Assembly: GCF_001514235.1 (NCBI RefSeq)
Contig: NZ_KQ948932.1
Span: 205,187 to 269,186 of the forward strand
DNA: 64,000 bases
Source of the DNA: Streptomyces caeruleatus
GTDB taxonomy: Bacteria; Actinomycetota; Actinomycetes; Streptomycetales; Streptomycetaceae
Direction of reading: 5' to 3'
This document shows, one piece after another, positions 40,838-49,815 of this stretch (the first letter of the stretch is position 1; every line of letters starts with the position of its first letter). The position numbers were made by a program, and so were the translations under genes. The notes below the pieces were generated by a model. It was not told the origin of the DNA. It worked only from the letters and a program-made list of their open reading frames with translations, and did no database searches.

Positions 40838-42367
40838 ATGTCCCAGAACACCCCTGTCTACGACTACGTCGTCATCGGCGGCGGCACCGCAGGTTCCGTC
40901 ATCGCCTCCCGCCTCACCGAGAACCCCGACACCACCGTCGCCGTCATCGAGGGCGGCCCCAGTGATGTCGGCCGCGACGACGTCCTCACGCTGCGCCGCT
41001 GGATGGGCCTCCTCGGCGGCGACCTCGACTACGACTACCCCACCACCGAGCAGCCACGCGGCAACTCGCACATCCGGCACAGCCGGGCCCGTGTCCTCGG
41101 CGGATGTTCCAGCCACAACACGCTCATCGCCTTCAAGCCGCTGCCGTCCGACTGGGACGAGTGGGAGGAGGCCGGTGCCACGGGCTGGGGCGCGGTGCCG
41201 ATGGAGGCGTACTACGCGCGGCTGAAGAACAACATCGTCCCGGTCGACGAGAAGGACCGGAACGCCATCGCCCGCGACTTCGTCGACTCGGCGCAGGGCG
41301 CGCTCGGCGTCCCGCGTGTCGAGGGCTTCAACAAGCAGCCCTTCACCGAGGGCGTCGGCTTCTTCGACCTCGCCTACCACCCCGAGAACAACAAGCGTTC
41401 CTCGGCGTCGGTGGCGTATCTGCACCCGGTGATGGACGAGCGGGAGAACCTGACGATCCTGCTGGAGACCTGGGCGTACAAGCTGGAGCTGAACGGCACC
41501 CGGGCCGAGGGCGTCCACGTCCGTACCAAGGACGGCGAGGAAGTCCTGATCCGCGCCCGGCGCGAGGTCGTCCTGTGCGCCGGCGCCGTCGACTCGCCCC
41601 GGCTGCTGATGCACTCCGGCATCGGGCCCAAGGAGGACCTCACCCAGCTGGGCATCCCGGTCGTCCACGACCTGCCCGGCGTCGGCGAGAACCTGCTCGA
41701 CCACCCCGAGTCGGTGATCGTCTGGGAGACGAACGGACCGATCCCCGACAACTCCGCGATGGATTCGGACGCCGGGCTTTTCGTGCGGCGCGACCCCGAA
41801 CACCAGGGCCCCGACCTGATGTTCCACTTCTACCAGATCCCGTTCACGGACAACCCGGAGCGACTGGGCTACCGGCGCCCGGAGTTCGGGGTGTCCATGA
41901 CCCCCAACATCCCCAAGCCGAAGAGCCGCGGCCGGCTGTACCTGACCAGCGCCGACCCGGCCGTGAAGCCCGCGCTGGACTTCCGCTACTTCACCGACGA
42001 GGACGACTACGACGGCCGCACCCTCGTCGACGGCATCCGCATCGCCCGTGAGATAGCGAAGACCGAACCGCTCGCGAGCTGGCTCAAGCGGGAGGTGTGC
42101 CCCGGCCCCGACGTCGACGGCGACGAGGAGCTGGGCGAGTACGCGCGCAAGGTCGCGCACACCGTGTACCACCCGGCCGGCACCTGCCGTATGGGCGCCG
42201 CCGACGACGAACTGGCCGTGGTCGACCCACAGTTGAGGATCCGAGGCCTGGACGGCATCCGTATCGCCGACGCCTCCGTCTTCCCGACGATGACCGCCGT
42301 GAACCCGATGATCGGGGTGCTCATGGTCGGGGAGAAGGCCGTCGATCTGCTTGGAGGTGAGGCGTGA
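40838..42367 (+). CDS. betA: Choline-oxidase-like GMC flavoprotein
   Basis: 509 residues, oxidising choline toward betaine aldehyde/betaine. FAD loop VIGGGTAGSVIA (~12-23). His81 in RHSRARVLGGCSSHN sits where Arthrobacter choline oxidase binds FAD covalently; the catalytic His is in NTVYHP-like TVYHPAG (~445) and Asn in TAVNPM (~489). These support a CodA-type oxidase over a BetA dehydrogenase, though both names occur in annotation. The ATG of the ABC ATPase overlaps its stop by 1 nt (TGATG), after a GTG alternative at 42364. Second gene of the betaine operon. Confidence 0.9.
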   Translation: MSQNTPVYDYVVIGGGTAGSVIASRLTENPDTTVAVIEGGPSDVGRDDVLTLRRWMGLLGGDLDYDYPTTEQPRGNSHIRHSRARVLGGCSSHNTLIAFKPLPSDWDEWEEAGATGWGAVPMEAYYARLKNNIVPVDEKDRNAIARDFVDSAQGALGVPRVEGFNKQPFTEGVGFFDLAYHPENNKRSSASVAYLHPVMDERENLTILLETWAYKLELNGTRAEGVHVRTKDGEEVLIRARREVVLCAGAVDSPRLLMHSGIGPKEDLTQLGIPVVHDLPGVGENLLDHPESVIVWETNGPIPDNSAMDSDAGLFVRRDPEHQGPDLMFHFYQIPFTDNPERLGYRRPEFGVSMTPNIPKPKSRGRLYLTSADPAVKPALDFRYFTDEDDYDGRTLVDGIRIAREIAKTEPLASWLKREVCPGPDVDGDEELGEYARKVAHTVYHPAGTCRMGAADDELAVVDPQLRIRGLDGIRIADASVFPTMTAVNPMIGVLMVGEKAVDLLGGEA

Positions 42368-43560
42368 TGAGTACTACCCCTACTGCCCCTGGTACCGCTA
42401 CTGCCCCTGGTACCGCTACTGCCCCTGGTACCGCTACTACCCCTCGTGCCGCTGGTACCCCTGGTGCCACTGATACCCCTGTCTTCTCTGTCGACGGTCT
42501 CTGGAAGGTCTTCGGGCCGAAGGCGCACCGCGTCCCCGCCGACCCCGAGCTCGCCGGGCTCACGTCCGCCGAGCTGCGCGCCCGCACCGGCTGCACGGCG
42601 GCCGTCCAGGACGTCTCCTTCGACGTCCGCAAGGGCGAGGTCTTCGTCGTCATGGGCCTGTCCGGCTCCGGCAAGTCCACGCTGGTGCGCTGTCTGACCC
42701 GGCTGATCGAGCCGACGGCCGGGACCATCGCCATCGACGGCGAGGACGTCCGCGCCATGGACAAGACCCGGCTGCGCGAACTGCGCCGGCACCGTGCCGC
42801 GATGGTCTTCCAGCACTTCGGCCTGCTCCCGCACCGTACGGTCCTGGACAACGTGGCGTACGGCCTGGAGATCCAGGGCGTCGGCAGGGCCGAGCGCCGT
42901 GAGCGGGCCGCCCAGGTCGTCGCCAAGGTCGGCCTGGAGGGCATGGAGCACCGCAGGCCGGGCCAGCTGTCCGGCGGTCAGCGCCAGCGGGTCGGTCTGG
43001 CCCGGGCGCTCGCGGTGGACCCGGAGGTCCTGCTCTTCGACGAGCCGTTCAGCGCGCTCGACCCGCTGATCCGGCGGGACATGCAGGAGGAGGTCGTCCG
43101 CTTGCACCGCGAGGAGGGCCGCACGATGGTCTTCATCACCCATGACCTCAGCGAGGCCCTCAAGCTGGGCGACCGTATCGCCCTCATGCGCGACGGCCGC
43201 GTCGTCCAGCTGGGCACGCCCGAGGAGATCGTGGGCTCCCCGGCCGACGACTACGTCCGCGAGTTCGTCCGTGACGTGCCGCGCGAGCAGGTCATGACCG
43301 TGCGTACGGCCATGCGTGCCGCGTCGGCGGACGAGAGCGGCGACGGGCCGGCGGTCGCGCCGGACGCGACGGTGTCCGAGGCCATCGAGGCCGTGGCGCG
43401 CACCGGTGCCCCGGCCCGGGTCATGGAGGGCGGGCGCTGTCTGGGGGTCGTCGACCACGAACGGCTCCTCGGCGTCGTGGCGGGCACGGAGCACCACGAC
43501 CCGGGCGGGGCCGAGCACGGTGTCGTAGCGGGGGCGGGGAAGCGCAAGGAGGTGGCTTGA
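42367..43560 (+). CDS. Quaternary-amine ABC transporter ATP-binding protein
   Basis: 397 residues from the ATG at 42367 (a GTG at 42364 is also possible); ggaggtgagg lies upstream. Residues ~5-28 are a Thr/Ala/Pro/Gly repeat (PGTATA units from an 18-bp DNA repeat). The ABC domain follows: Walker A LSGSGKST (~102), Q-loop MVFQHFG, signature LSGGQRQR (~205), Walker B VLLFDEPFSALD. A C-terminal ~120 residues resemble a degenerate CBS domain, as in ProV/OpuAA. It energises the permease encoded next. Confidence 0.92.
   Translation: MSTTPTAPGTATAPGTATAPGTATTPRAAGTPGATDTPVFSVDGLWKVFGPKAHRVPADPELAGLTSAELRARTGCTAAVQDVSFDVRKGEVFVVMGLSGSGKSTLVRCLTRLIEPTAGTIAIDGEDVRAMDKTRLRELRRHRAAMVFQHFGLLPHRTVLDNVAYGLEIQGVGRAERRERAAQVVAKVGLEGMEHRRPGQLSGGQRQRVGLARALAVDPEVLLFDEPFSALDPLIRRDMQEEVVRLHREEGRTMVFITHDLSEALKLGDRIALMRDGRVVQLGTPEEIVGSPADDYVREFVRDVPREQVMTVRTAMRAASADESGDGPAVAPDATVSEAIEAVARTGAPARVMEGGRCLGVVDHERLLGVVAGTEHHDPGGAEHGVVAGAGKRKEVA
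42382..42453 (+). repeat. In-frame 18-bp tandem repeat coding the ATPase N-terminus
   Basis: Units of 18 bp (actgcccctggtaccgct) begin at 42382, 42400 and 42418, with a diverged copy at 42436. They encode TAPGTA hexapeptides and keep frame. Confidence 0.85.
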
Positions 43561-45509
43561 TGGCCACCGTCACCACTGCCGCCCCGCGCATCGGCGTTCC
43601 GGGCGCCCTCAAACACCCCGTCCTCCGCAAGCTCCTGCTGCTCGCCCTCGCCGCCGCGATCCTCGTGCCGCTGGCGAACGCCCGCTGGGCGAGCGGCAGC
43701 TGGCCCGCCGCGCTGACCGTCGACTTCTCCGACCAGCTGACCAAGGCCAGCGTCTGGATCATCGACAACCGGGACAGCCACCCGCTGTTCGTCTACTTCT
43801 TCGGGCACATCAGCAACGCGGTCGTGCTCTCCGTACGCGCCGTGTACCTGGTGCTGCTCGCGGCCGGCTGGGCCGGCGTCACCGCCGCGGCGTCCCTGGT
43901 CGCCTGGCGGGTCGCGGGCTGGAGGCTCGCCGCCGGTACCGGCGTGGCGCTGCTGGCCTGCGGGTTCCTCGGCATGTGGATCCCGACCATGCAGACCCTC
44001 GCGCTGATGGTCGTGGCGGTCCTCGCCTCCGTCGTCGTGGGCGCGCTGCTGGGCCTCGCCGCCGGACTGTCCGACCGGATGGACAAGATCCTGCGCCCCG
44101 TCCTGGACACCATGCAGGTGCTCCCGGCGTACGCCTACCTGCTCCCCGTCGTCCTGGTCTTCGGCATGGGCGTCCCCGCGGCCGTCCTGGCCACCGTCGT
44201 CTACGCCGCCCCGCCGATGGCCCGCCTCACCGCCCTCGGCCTGCGCGGCGCCGACAAGGAGGTGCTGGAGGCCGTCGAGTCGCTCGGCGCCACCGCACGG
44301 CAGCGCCTGCTGACCGCCCGTATCCCGCTGGCCAGCCACGAACTCCTGCTCGGCCTCAACCAGACGATCATGATGGCGCTGTCGATGGCGGTCATCGCGT
44401 CGGTCATCGGTGCCGGCGGCCTCGGTGACCGCGTCTACCAGGCGCTGTCCACGGTCGACGTCGGCGCGGCCCTCGCGGCCGGCGTCCCGATCGTGCTGCT
44501 CGCCGTCGTCCTGGACCGGGTGACCGGCGCGGCGGGGGAGGGCCTCGGTGAGGAGCCGCGGCCGAACGGCCGGGCACGCTGGCTGTTCGCCCTGGCCGCC
44601 GCCGTCGCCGTGGCCGTCACCGGGCGTCTCGTGGGCCGTCTCGACTGGCCCGAGGCCTGGACCCTGAACATCGCCGAGCCGGTCAACCGCGCCGTCGACT
44701 GGATGACCGACCACCTCTACTCCGGGGTCCCCGTCATCGGCGGCACCGCCGACTGGGCGGCCCACTTCACCACCTGGGTCCTCGACCCCGTGCGCGACAC
44801 CCTGCAGTGGCTGCCCTGGTGGTCGCTCCTGCTGATCGTCGCCGCGCTGGCCTGGCTGATCGGCACCTGGCGCACCGCGCTGACCGCCGTCCTCGCCATG
44901 GCCGCGATCGGCGTCCTGGGCGTGTGGACACCGGCGCTCGACACCCTCTCGCAGGTGCTGGCGGCCGTAGCCGTCACCCTGGTCCTGGGCTTCGCGACCG
45001 GTATCGCGGCCGCCCGCAGCGACCGCGTGGAGCGGCTGCTGCGGCCCGTCCTGGACGTCTTCCAGACGATGCCGCAGTTCGTGTACCTGATCCCGGTGGT
45101 CGCGCTGTTCGGCGTCGGCCGCGCCCCGGCCGTCGCGGCGGCCGTCGTCTACGCGCTGCCCGCCGTCGTCCGCATCACCACCCAGGGCCTGCGCCAGGTC
45201 GACCCGGCCGCCCTGGAGTCGGCCCGCTCGCTCGGCGCGACGCCCGCCCAGCAGCTGCGACAGGTCCAACTCCCGCTCGCCCGCCCGGCGTTGCTGCTCG
45301 CCGTCAACCAGGGCGTCGTCCTGGTCCTCGCCGTCGTCATCATCGGCGGCCTGGTCGGCGGAGGCGCGCTCGGCTACGACGTCGTCGCCGGACTCGCGCA
45401 GGGCGACCTCGCGACCGGTCTGGTGGCCGGTGTGGCGATCGTCTGCCTGGGCCTGATGCTCGACCGGGTGACCCAGCCGACGGAACGCCGCGCGAAGAAG
45501 GGAGCGTGA
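43560..45509 (+). CDS. Fused double permease of a glycine-betaine-type ABC transporter
   Basis: 649 residues. The ATG at 43560 overlaps the previous stop (TGATG). Two complete BPD_transp_1 permease halves are fused. The first (~75-330) has the EAA loop ESLGATARQRLLTARIPLAS; the second (~400-645) has ARSLGATPAQQLRQVQLPLA. Each half has about six membrane helices. In most organisms one ProW/OpuAB subunit forms a homodimer; here the dimer is encoded as one chain. The substrate is probably glycine betaine or choline. Confidence 0.9.
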   Translation: MATVTTAAPRIGVPGALKHPVLRKLLLLALAAAILVPLANARWASGSWPAALTVDFSDQLTKASVWIIDNRDSHPLFVYFFGHISNAVVLSVRAVYLVLLAAGWAGVTAAASLVAWRVAGWRLAAGTGVALLACGFLGMWIPTMQTLALMVVAVLASVVVGALLGLAAGLSDRMDKILRPVLDTMQVLPAYAYLLPVVLVFGMGVPAAVLATVVYAAPPMARLTALGLRGADKEVLEAVESLGATARQRLLTARIPLASHELLLGLNQTIMMALSMAVIASVIGAGGLGDRVYQALSTVDVGAALAAGVPIVLLAVVLDRVTGAAGEGLGEEPRPNGRARWLFALAAAVAVAVTGRLVGRLDWPEAWTLNIAEPVNRAVDWMTDHLYSGVPVIGGTADWAAHFTTWVLDPVRDTLQWLPWWSLLLIVAALAWLIGTWRTALTAVLAMAAIGVLGVWTPALDTLSQVLAAVAVTLVLGFATGIAAARSDRVERLLRPVLDVFQTMPQFVYLIPVVALFGVGRAPAVAAAVVYALPAVVRITTQGLRQVDPAALESARSLGATPAQQLRQVQLPLARPALLLAVNQGVVLVLAVVIIGGLVGGGALGYDVVAGLAQGDLATGLVAGVAIVCLGLMLDRVTQPTERRAKKGA

Positions 45510-45510
45510 C

Positions 45511-46482
45511 ATGCGCGTTCGTATGCGTACGACTGCCGTAGTGGCCGGCGTGTCCTCGCTGGCGCTGCTCACCGGCCTGACCGGCTGCGGTGCCGCCGAC
45601 ATGACCAAGCAGGCCTCGCCGTTCGCGAACGCCCAGGGCGCGAAGTCCGTAACCCTGTCCGTGCAGTCCTGGGTCGGCGCGCAGGCCAACGTGGCCGTCG
45701 CCCAGTACCTGCTGGAGCACGAGCTCGGCTACCGCGTCGACACCGTCCAGATCGACGAGGTCCCCGCCTGGGACGCGCTCAGCCAGGGCCGCGTCGACGC
45801 GCTCCTGGAGGACTGGGGGCACCCGGAGGAGGAGCAGCGGTACGTCAAGGACAAGAAGACGATCGTGCCCGGCGGCGACCTCGGGGTCACCGGGCACATC
45901 GGCTGGTTCGTCCCGACGTACTTCGCGAAGGCCCACCCGGACGTCACCGACTGGAAGAACCTCGACAAGTACGCCGACCAGCTGCGCACCGCCGAGAGCG
46001 GCGGCAAGGGCCAGCTGATGGACGGCTCGCCCTCCTACGTCACCAACGACAAGGCGCTGGTGAAGAACCTGGGCCTGGACTACCAGGTGGTCTTCGCCGG
46101 TTCGGAGGCCGCGCAGATCACGCAGATCAAACAGTTCGCCAAGGAGAAGAAGCCCTTCCTGACGTACTGGTACTCCCCGCAGTGGCTGTTCAAGAAGGTC
46201 CCCATGACCGAGGTGAAGCTGCCCGCGTACAAGGAGGGCTGCGACGCCGACCCGGAGAAGGTCGCCTGCGCCTATCCGCACACCCCGCTGCAGAAGTACC
46301 TCAACGCGGACTTCGCCAAGAGCGGCGGCGAGGCGGCGGCCCTGCTGAAGAAGTTCAAGTGGACGACCGAGGACCAGAACGAGGTCTCCCTGATGATCGC
46401 CGAGCAGAAGCTGTCGCCCGAGGAGGCGGCGAAGAAGTGGGTGGACAGCCACGAGTCCACGTGGAAGGCGTGGCTGTCCTGA
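45511..46482 (+). CDS. Glycine-betaine/choline-binding lipoprotein of ABC transporter
   Basis: 323 residues. A lipoprotein signal, with lipobox LTGC near residue 25, is followed by a ProX/OpuAC-type substrate-binding domain (VQSWVGAQANVAVAQYLL; EVPAWDALSQGRVDALLEDW; DGSPSYVTNDKALVKNLGLDY; FLTYWYSPQWLF). Several tryptophans and tyrosines could form the aromatic cage for a quaternary ammonium. The ATG starts 1 nt after the permease stop. Only 4 bp separate its stop from the convergent gene, so there is no room for a terminator between them. Confidence 0.9.
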   Translation: MRVRMRTTAVVAGVSSLALLTGLTGCGAADMTKQASPFANAQGAKSVTLSVQSWVGAQANVAVAQYLLEHELGYRVDTVQIDEVPAWDALSQGRVDALLEDWGHPEEEQRYVKDKKTIVPGGDLGVTGHIGWFVPTYFAKAHPDVTDWKNLDKYADQLRTAESGGKGQLMDGSPSYVTNDKALVKNLGLDYQVVFAGSEAAQITQIKQFAKEKKPFLTYWYSPQWLFKKVPMTEVKLPAYKEGCDADPEKVACAYPHTPLQKYLNADFAKSGGEAAALLKKFKWTTEDQNEVSLMIAEQKLSPEEAAKKWVDSHESTWKAWLS

Positions 46483-46486
46483 TCCT

Positions 46487-47221
46487 CTAGGGCCTGACGC
46501 CCTGGTTCAGGTGCGCGGCGATCTCGCGCAGCGCCTGTGCGGCGCTGCGCTGCATCCCCGGCCCGAACGTGATCCGGGTGGCCCCGAGTTCGCCGAGCGC
46601 GCTGGGCGAGGGGCCGTCCCCGGTCACGGTGCCGTGCACATTGACCGGCCCCTGGATGCCGGACCGCAACAGCGGCAGTACGTCGAAGGGGGCGCCGATC
46701 GGATACACGCAGTCGGCGCCCGCGGCGACGTACAGCGCGGCCCGCTCGATGGCCCGTTCCGGAGCGGACACACCCCGGATGAACGTGTCCACGCGCGCGT
46801 TGACGAACAGCTGGTCCCCGGCCGCGTACCGCACCTCGGCGAGCCACTCGGCGTGGGCGCGCGGGTCCTTCAGGACCCCGGCCTCGGAGTCCTCCAGGTT
46901 GCAGCCCACGGCACCGCTCTCCAGCAGCCGCTCGACCAGCTCCTTCGGCGCGATCCCGTAGCCGCCCTCCATGTCCGCCGACACCGGCACGTCCACCGCC
47001 CGGACGATCCGGGCGACCGCCGCGAACATCTCGTCGGCCGGGGTCTGCCCGTCCTCGTAGCCGAGGGAGGCGGCGACGGCCGCACTGGGCGTGGCCAGCG
47101 CGGGGGAACCGGCCTCGACGCAGACGCGCGCGGAGGCGGCGTCCCACGGTCCGGGCAGGACGAGCGGGTCGCCGGGTGCCGTGCGCCGGTGCAGGGCACG
47201 GAAGGTCTCGACCTTGGTCAT
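46487..47221 (-). CDS. PEP mutase / isocitrate lyase family protein
   Basis: 244 residues. TIM-barrel enzyme of the ICL/PEPM family: LPGPWDAASARVCVEAG, then SADMEGGYG near 101 and NLEDSEAG near 131, both metal-site segments. The canonical CGH lyase motif is absent, so the reaction is uncertain (a 2-methylisocitrate-lyase-like or oxaloacetate hydrolase-like activity are options). The start overlaps the upstream gene stop (ATGA) as third gene of a three-gene operon with two AhpD-like proteins. It ends 4 bp from the convergent betaine operon. Confidence 0.82.
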   Translation of the reverse strand: MTKVETFRALHRRTAPGDPLVLPGPWDAASARVCVEAGSPALATPSAAVAASLGYEDGQTPADEMFAAVARIVRAVDVPVSADMEGGYGIAPKELVERLLESGAVGCNLEDSEAGVLKDPRAHAEWLAEVRYAAGDQLFVNARVDTFIRGVSAPERAIERAALYVAAGADCVYPIGAPFDVLPLLRSGIQGPVNVHGTVTGDGPSPSALGELGATRITFGPGMQRSAAQALREIAAHLNQGVRP

Positions 47222-47688
47222 GGTGTGTGTCCCCCTGGTGGAATGCGGCGGCCGACCATCATCCGGTTCCAGTTGTTGATGGCGACGATCAGCGCGATGA
47301 GATGGGCGAGTCGGGTGTCGTCGAAGTGCGCGGCGGCACGGTCGTACACATCGTCGGGCACGAAGCCGTCCGTGAGAACGGTGACCGCCTCGGTCAGCGC
47401 CAGCGCGGCCCGTTCCCGCGCGTCGAACAGGCCCTCCGCCTCCTCCCAGGCGGCCAGCATGTCCAGCCGGTCCTCACTCACCCCGTACGCGCGGGCGATC
47501 CCGAGGTGCATGTCCAGGCAGAACGCGCAGTGGTTGAGCTGCGAGGCCCGGATCACGACGAGCTCGGCGAGGGCCGGATCACCGAGGCCCTTCTTCGCGG
47601 CGGCGCTCACGGCCGACATGGCCTGGGCGACGGCGGGGTCGAGCAGCGTCGTCCGACGTGTCGTCCGAGGCGTCGTCCGGACGGTCAC
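47218..47688 (-). CDS. AhpD/carboxymuconolactone-decarboxylase family protein (copy 2)
   Basis: 156 residues from the GTG at 47688, which overlaps the stop of the upstream gene (GTGA); an in-frame ATG at 47751 would overlap far more. The active-site motif NHCAFCLDMH (CxxC with His) is intact, as in AhpD-like peroxidase proteins. It is a tandem paralogue of the 47685-48197 product (shared TEAVTVLTDGFVPD and ASQLNHCAFCLDMH). A redox or peroxide-detoxifying role is likely. Confidence 0.85.
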   Translation of the reverse strand: MTVRTTPRTTRRTTLLDPAVAQAMSAVSAAAKKGLGDPALAELVVIRASQLNHCAFCLDMHLGIARAYGVSEDRLDMLAAWEEAEGLFDARERAALALTEAVTVLTDGFVPDDVYDRAAAHFDDTRLAHLIALIVAINNWNRMMVGRRIPPGGHTP

Positions 47689-48197
47689 AGGTGCTGCCCC
47701 GGCTGGTAGTGCCCCGGGGTCCGCCGACAGGTCACCCCGAACCGGTTCCACGCGTTGATCACGCTGATCGCGGCGATCAGCTGCGCCAGCTCGGCCTCCT
47801 CGAAGTGCGCGGCGGCACGCTCGTAGACCTCGTCCGGCACGAAGCCGTCGGTCAGCACGGTCACGGCCTCCGTCAGCTCCAGCGCCGCGAGCTCCCTCTC
47901 GGTGTAGAAGTGCCGCGACTCCTCCCAGGCGCTCAACTGCACGATCCGCTCGACGCTCTCGCCGGCCGCGAGCGCGTCCTTGGTGTGCATGTCGAGGCAG
48001 AACGCGCAGTGGTTGAGCTGCGAGGCCCGGATCTTCACCAGCTCGCGCAGAACCGGGTCGAGCCCCCGCCCGGCCGCCGCGTCGAGCCGGATCATGGCCT
48101 TGAAGACGTCGGGGGCGAGAGCGGCCCAGTCCAGGCGCGGGGTGGGCTCGGACGCATAGGTGACGGTCGTGGTGGTGCTCTCTTCAGTGGTCGTCAT
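47685..48197 (-). CDS. AhpD/carboxymuconolactone-decarboxylase family protein (copy 1)
   Basis: 170 residues, first gene of the operon. A Thr-rich N-terminus (MTTTEESTTTT) is followed by the helical AhpD-type domain with NHCAFCLDMH and TEAVTVLTDGFVPDEVYERAAAHFEE. The CxxC and nearby His are intact. It shares about the same length and motifs with the next gene, showing tandem duplication. Divergent from the MocR gene by only 47 nt, so one promoter region serves both; the regulator likely controls this operon. Confidence 0.87.
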   Translation of the reverse strand: MTTTEESTTTTVTYASEPTPRLDWAALAPDVFKAMIRLDAAAGRGLDPVLRELVKIRASQLNHCAFCLDMHTKDALAAGESVERIVQLSAWEESRHFYTERELAALELTEAVTVLTDGFVPDEVYERAAAHFEEAELAQLIAAISVINAWNRFGVTCRRTPGHYQPGQHL

Positions 48198-48244
48198 GAT
48201 CTCGACCCTAGGAGCGAAGCAGCCCAGGAGTATGGTCCACTTCC

Positions 48245-49642
48245 ATGGCGAAACCTTGGGCCGCTTTCGGTGTCGACCTCCACCTGGAACCGGCGGGACC
48301 GGGCCTGCGCCGAGGCCTGACCGCAGCCCTGCGGGAGGCCGTCCGCACCGGCCGCCTCGCCCCCGGCACCCGGCTGCCCTCCTCCCGCTCCCTCGCCGCC
48401 GACCTCGGCATCGCCCGCAACACGGTCGCCGAGGCCTACGCCGAACTGGTCGCCGAGGGCTGGCTCACCGCCCGCCAGGGCTCGGGCACACGCGTCGCCG
48501 ACCGCCCGGTGATCCCGCCGACCGGCACGACCGCCCCACCGCACCGCGAGCGCCCGCGCCCCGTCTACGACCTGGTCCCCGGCACCCCCGATCTCGCCGC
48601 CTTCCCCCGCACGGAGTGGCTCAAGGCGGCCCGCCGCGCCTTCCTCGCCGCCCCGAACCAGGCCCTCGGCTACGGCGACCCCCGCGGCCGCCCCGAGCTG
48701 CGCACCGCCCTCGCCGGCTACCTCGCCCGAGCGCGGGGCGTGCGCGCCGACCCCGAGCGCGTGGTGGTGTGCGCGGGCTTCGTACACGGCCTGCAACTCC
48801 TCGGCAGAGCGCTGCGGGCGCGCGGCCTGGACACGGTCGCGGTGGAGTCGTACGGCCTGCCCCCGCACTGGAAACAACTGACGGCGGCGGGCTTGACCAC
48901 CACACCCTTGGCCTTCGACGAACTGGGCACGAACCCGGGGAGGTTGGGGGAGGACCGCTCGATCGGCGCGGTGCTCCTCACCCCGGCCCACCAGTTCCCC
49001 ATGGGCATGCCCCTGCACCGCGACCGCCGGGCCACGGTGGTGGACTGGGCGCGCCGCACCGACGGAGTGGTCCTGGAGGACGACTACGACGGCGAGTTCC
49101 GCTACGACCGCCAGCCCGTCGGCGCGCTCCAGGGCCTCGACCCCGACCGCGTCGTCTACCTCGGCACCGCCAGCAAATCCCTCGCCCCCGGCCTGCGACT
49201 GGCCTGGATGGTGCTGCCGCCGACGCTGGTGGACGCGGTCACGGAGGCCAAGGGCGGCTCGGACACCTGCGGCGCGGTGGACCAGCTGACGCTGGCCGAG
49301 TTCCTCACCTCCGGCGCCTACGACCGCCACGTCCGCGCCGCCCGCCTGCGCTACCGCCGCCGCAGAGACGCCCTGGTCCAGGCCCTCGCCACCCACGCCC
49401 CCCACCTCCAGGTCACCGGCATCGCCGCCGGCCTCCACGCCGTCCTACGCCTCCCACCCGGCACCGAACAGTCCGTCCTCCAAGCCGCCACCTGGCAGCG
49501 CCTGGCCCTCCACGGCCTGAGCGCCTACCGCCACGAGTCGTCCACGACGGAACGCCTGGACGCCCTGGTCGTGGGCTACGGGACGCCTCCGGACCATGCG
49601 TGGGCGGGGGCGTTGGAGGCGTTGTGCAGGGTGCTGCCGTGA
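48245..49642 (+). CDS. MocR-type (GntR HTH-aminotransferase) transcriptional regulator
   Basis: 465 residues. N-terminal GntR winged helix (~15-80: LRRGLTAALREAVRTGRLAPG; PSSRSLAADLGIARNTVAEAY). The C-terminal ~330 residues have the fold-type-I aminotransferase domain with LEDDYDGEFRY and the PLP lysine in TASKSLAPGLRLAW (~310). MocR/PdxR-type regulators bind PLP and usually control a neighbouring operon; here the 47-nt divergent gap points to the AhpD pair. The start is ATG at 48245. Confidence 0.92.
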   Translation: MAKPWAAFGVDLHLEPAGPGLRRGLTAALREAVRTGRLAPGTRLPSSRSLAADLGIARNTVAEAYAELVAEGWLTARQGSGTRVADRPVIPPTGTTAPPHRERPRPVYDLVPGTPDLAAFPRTEWLKAARRAFLAAPNQALGYGDPRGRPELRTALAGYLARARGVRADPERVVVCAGFVHGLQLLGRALRARGLDTVAVESYGLPPHWKQLTAAGLTTTPLAFDELGTNPGRLGEDRSIGAVLLTPAHQFPMGMPLHRDRRATVVDWARRTDGVVLEDDYDGEFRYDRQPVGALQGLDPDRVVYLGTASKSLAPGLRLAWMVLPPTLVDAVTEAKGGSDTCGAVDQLTLAEFLTSGAYDRHVRAARLRYRRRRDALVQALATHAPHLQVTGIAAGLHAVLRLPPGTEQSVLQAATWQRLALHGLSAYRHESSTTERLDALVVGYGTPPDHAWAGALEALCRVLP

Positions 49643-49689
49643 GAACGAATGGAGATGTTCGCCCAGCGTCCGAGGACGAGCCGCCCTTT

Positions 49690-49782
49690 CAGCCCGTCCG
49701 GCGTTTGAGGACGAGGCCCTTCGGGCCGACAGCGGGGTCTGGGGCGGCAGCCCCAGCGGGGTCGAAGGGGCGGAGCCCCTTC
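49690..49782. repeat. Dispersed intergenic repeat (copy 4) with two terminator-like hairpins
   Basis: 49690-49735 nearly repeats 26236-26283 (cagcccgtccggcg... to gacagcgg). Two hairpins follow: 49739-49745 with 49750-49756 (ctggggc stem) and 49764-49771 with 49775-49782 (gaaggggc stem). The unit lies between convergent genes and probably serves as terminator. Confidence 0.7.
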
Positions 49783-49815
49783 AAGGGATGGGACGGGTAG
49801 GGGCGGCGGGGGCGC

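Noticed and set aside
39143..42172. 1009-residue minus-strand frame opposite betB and betA
   Set aside because: Antisense to two full-length conserved enzymes. No motif or ribosome site; the composition is an artefact of third-position GC.
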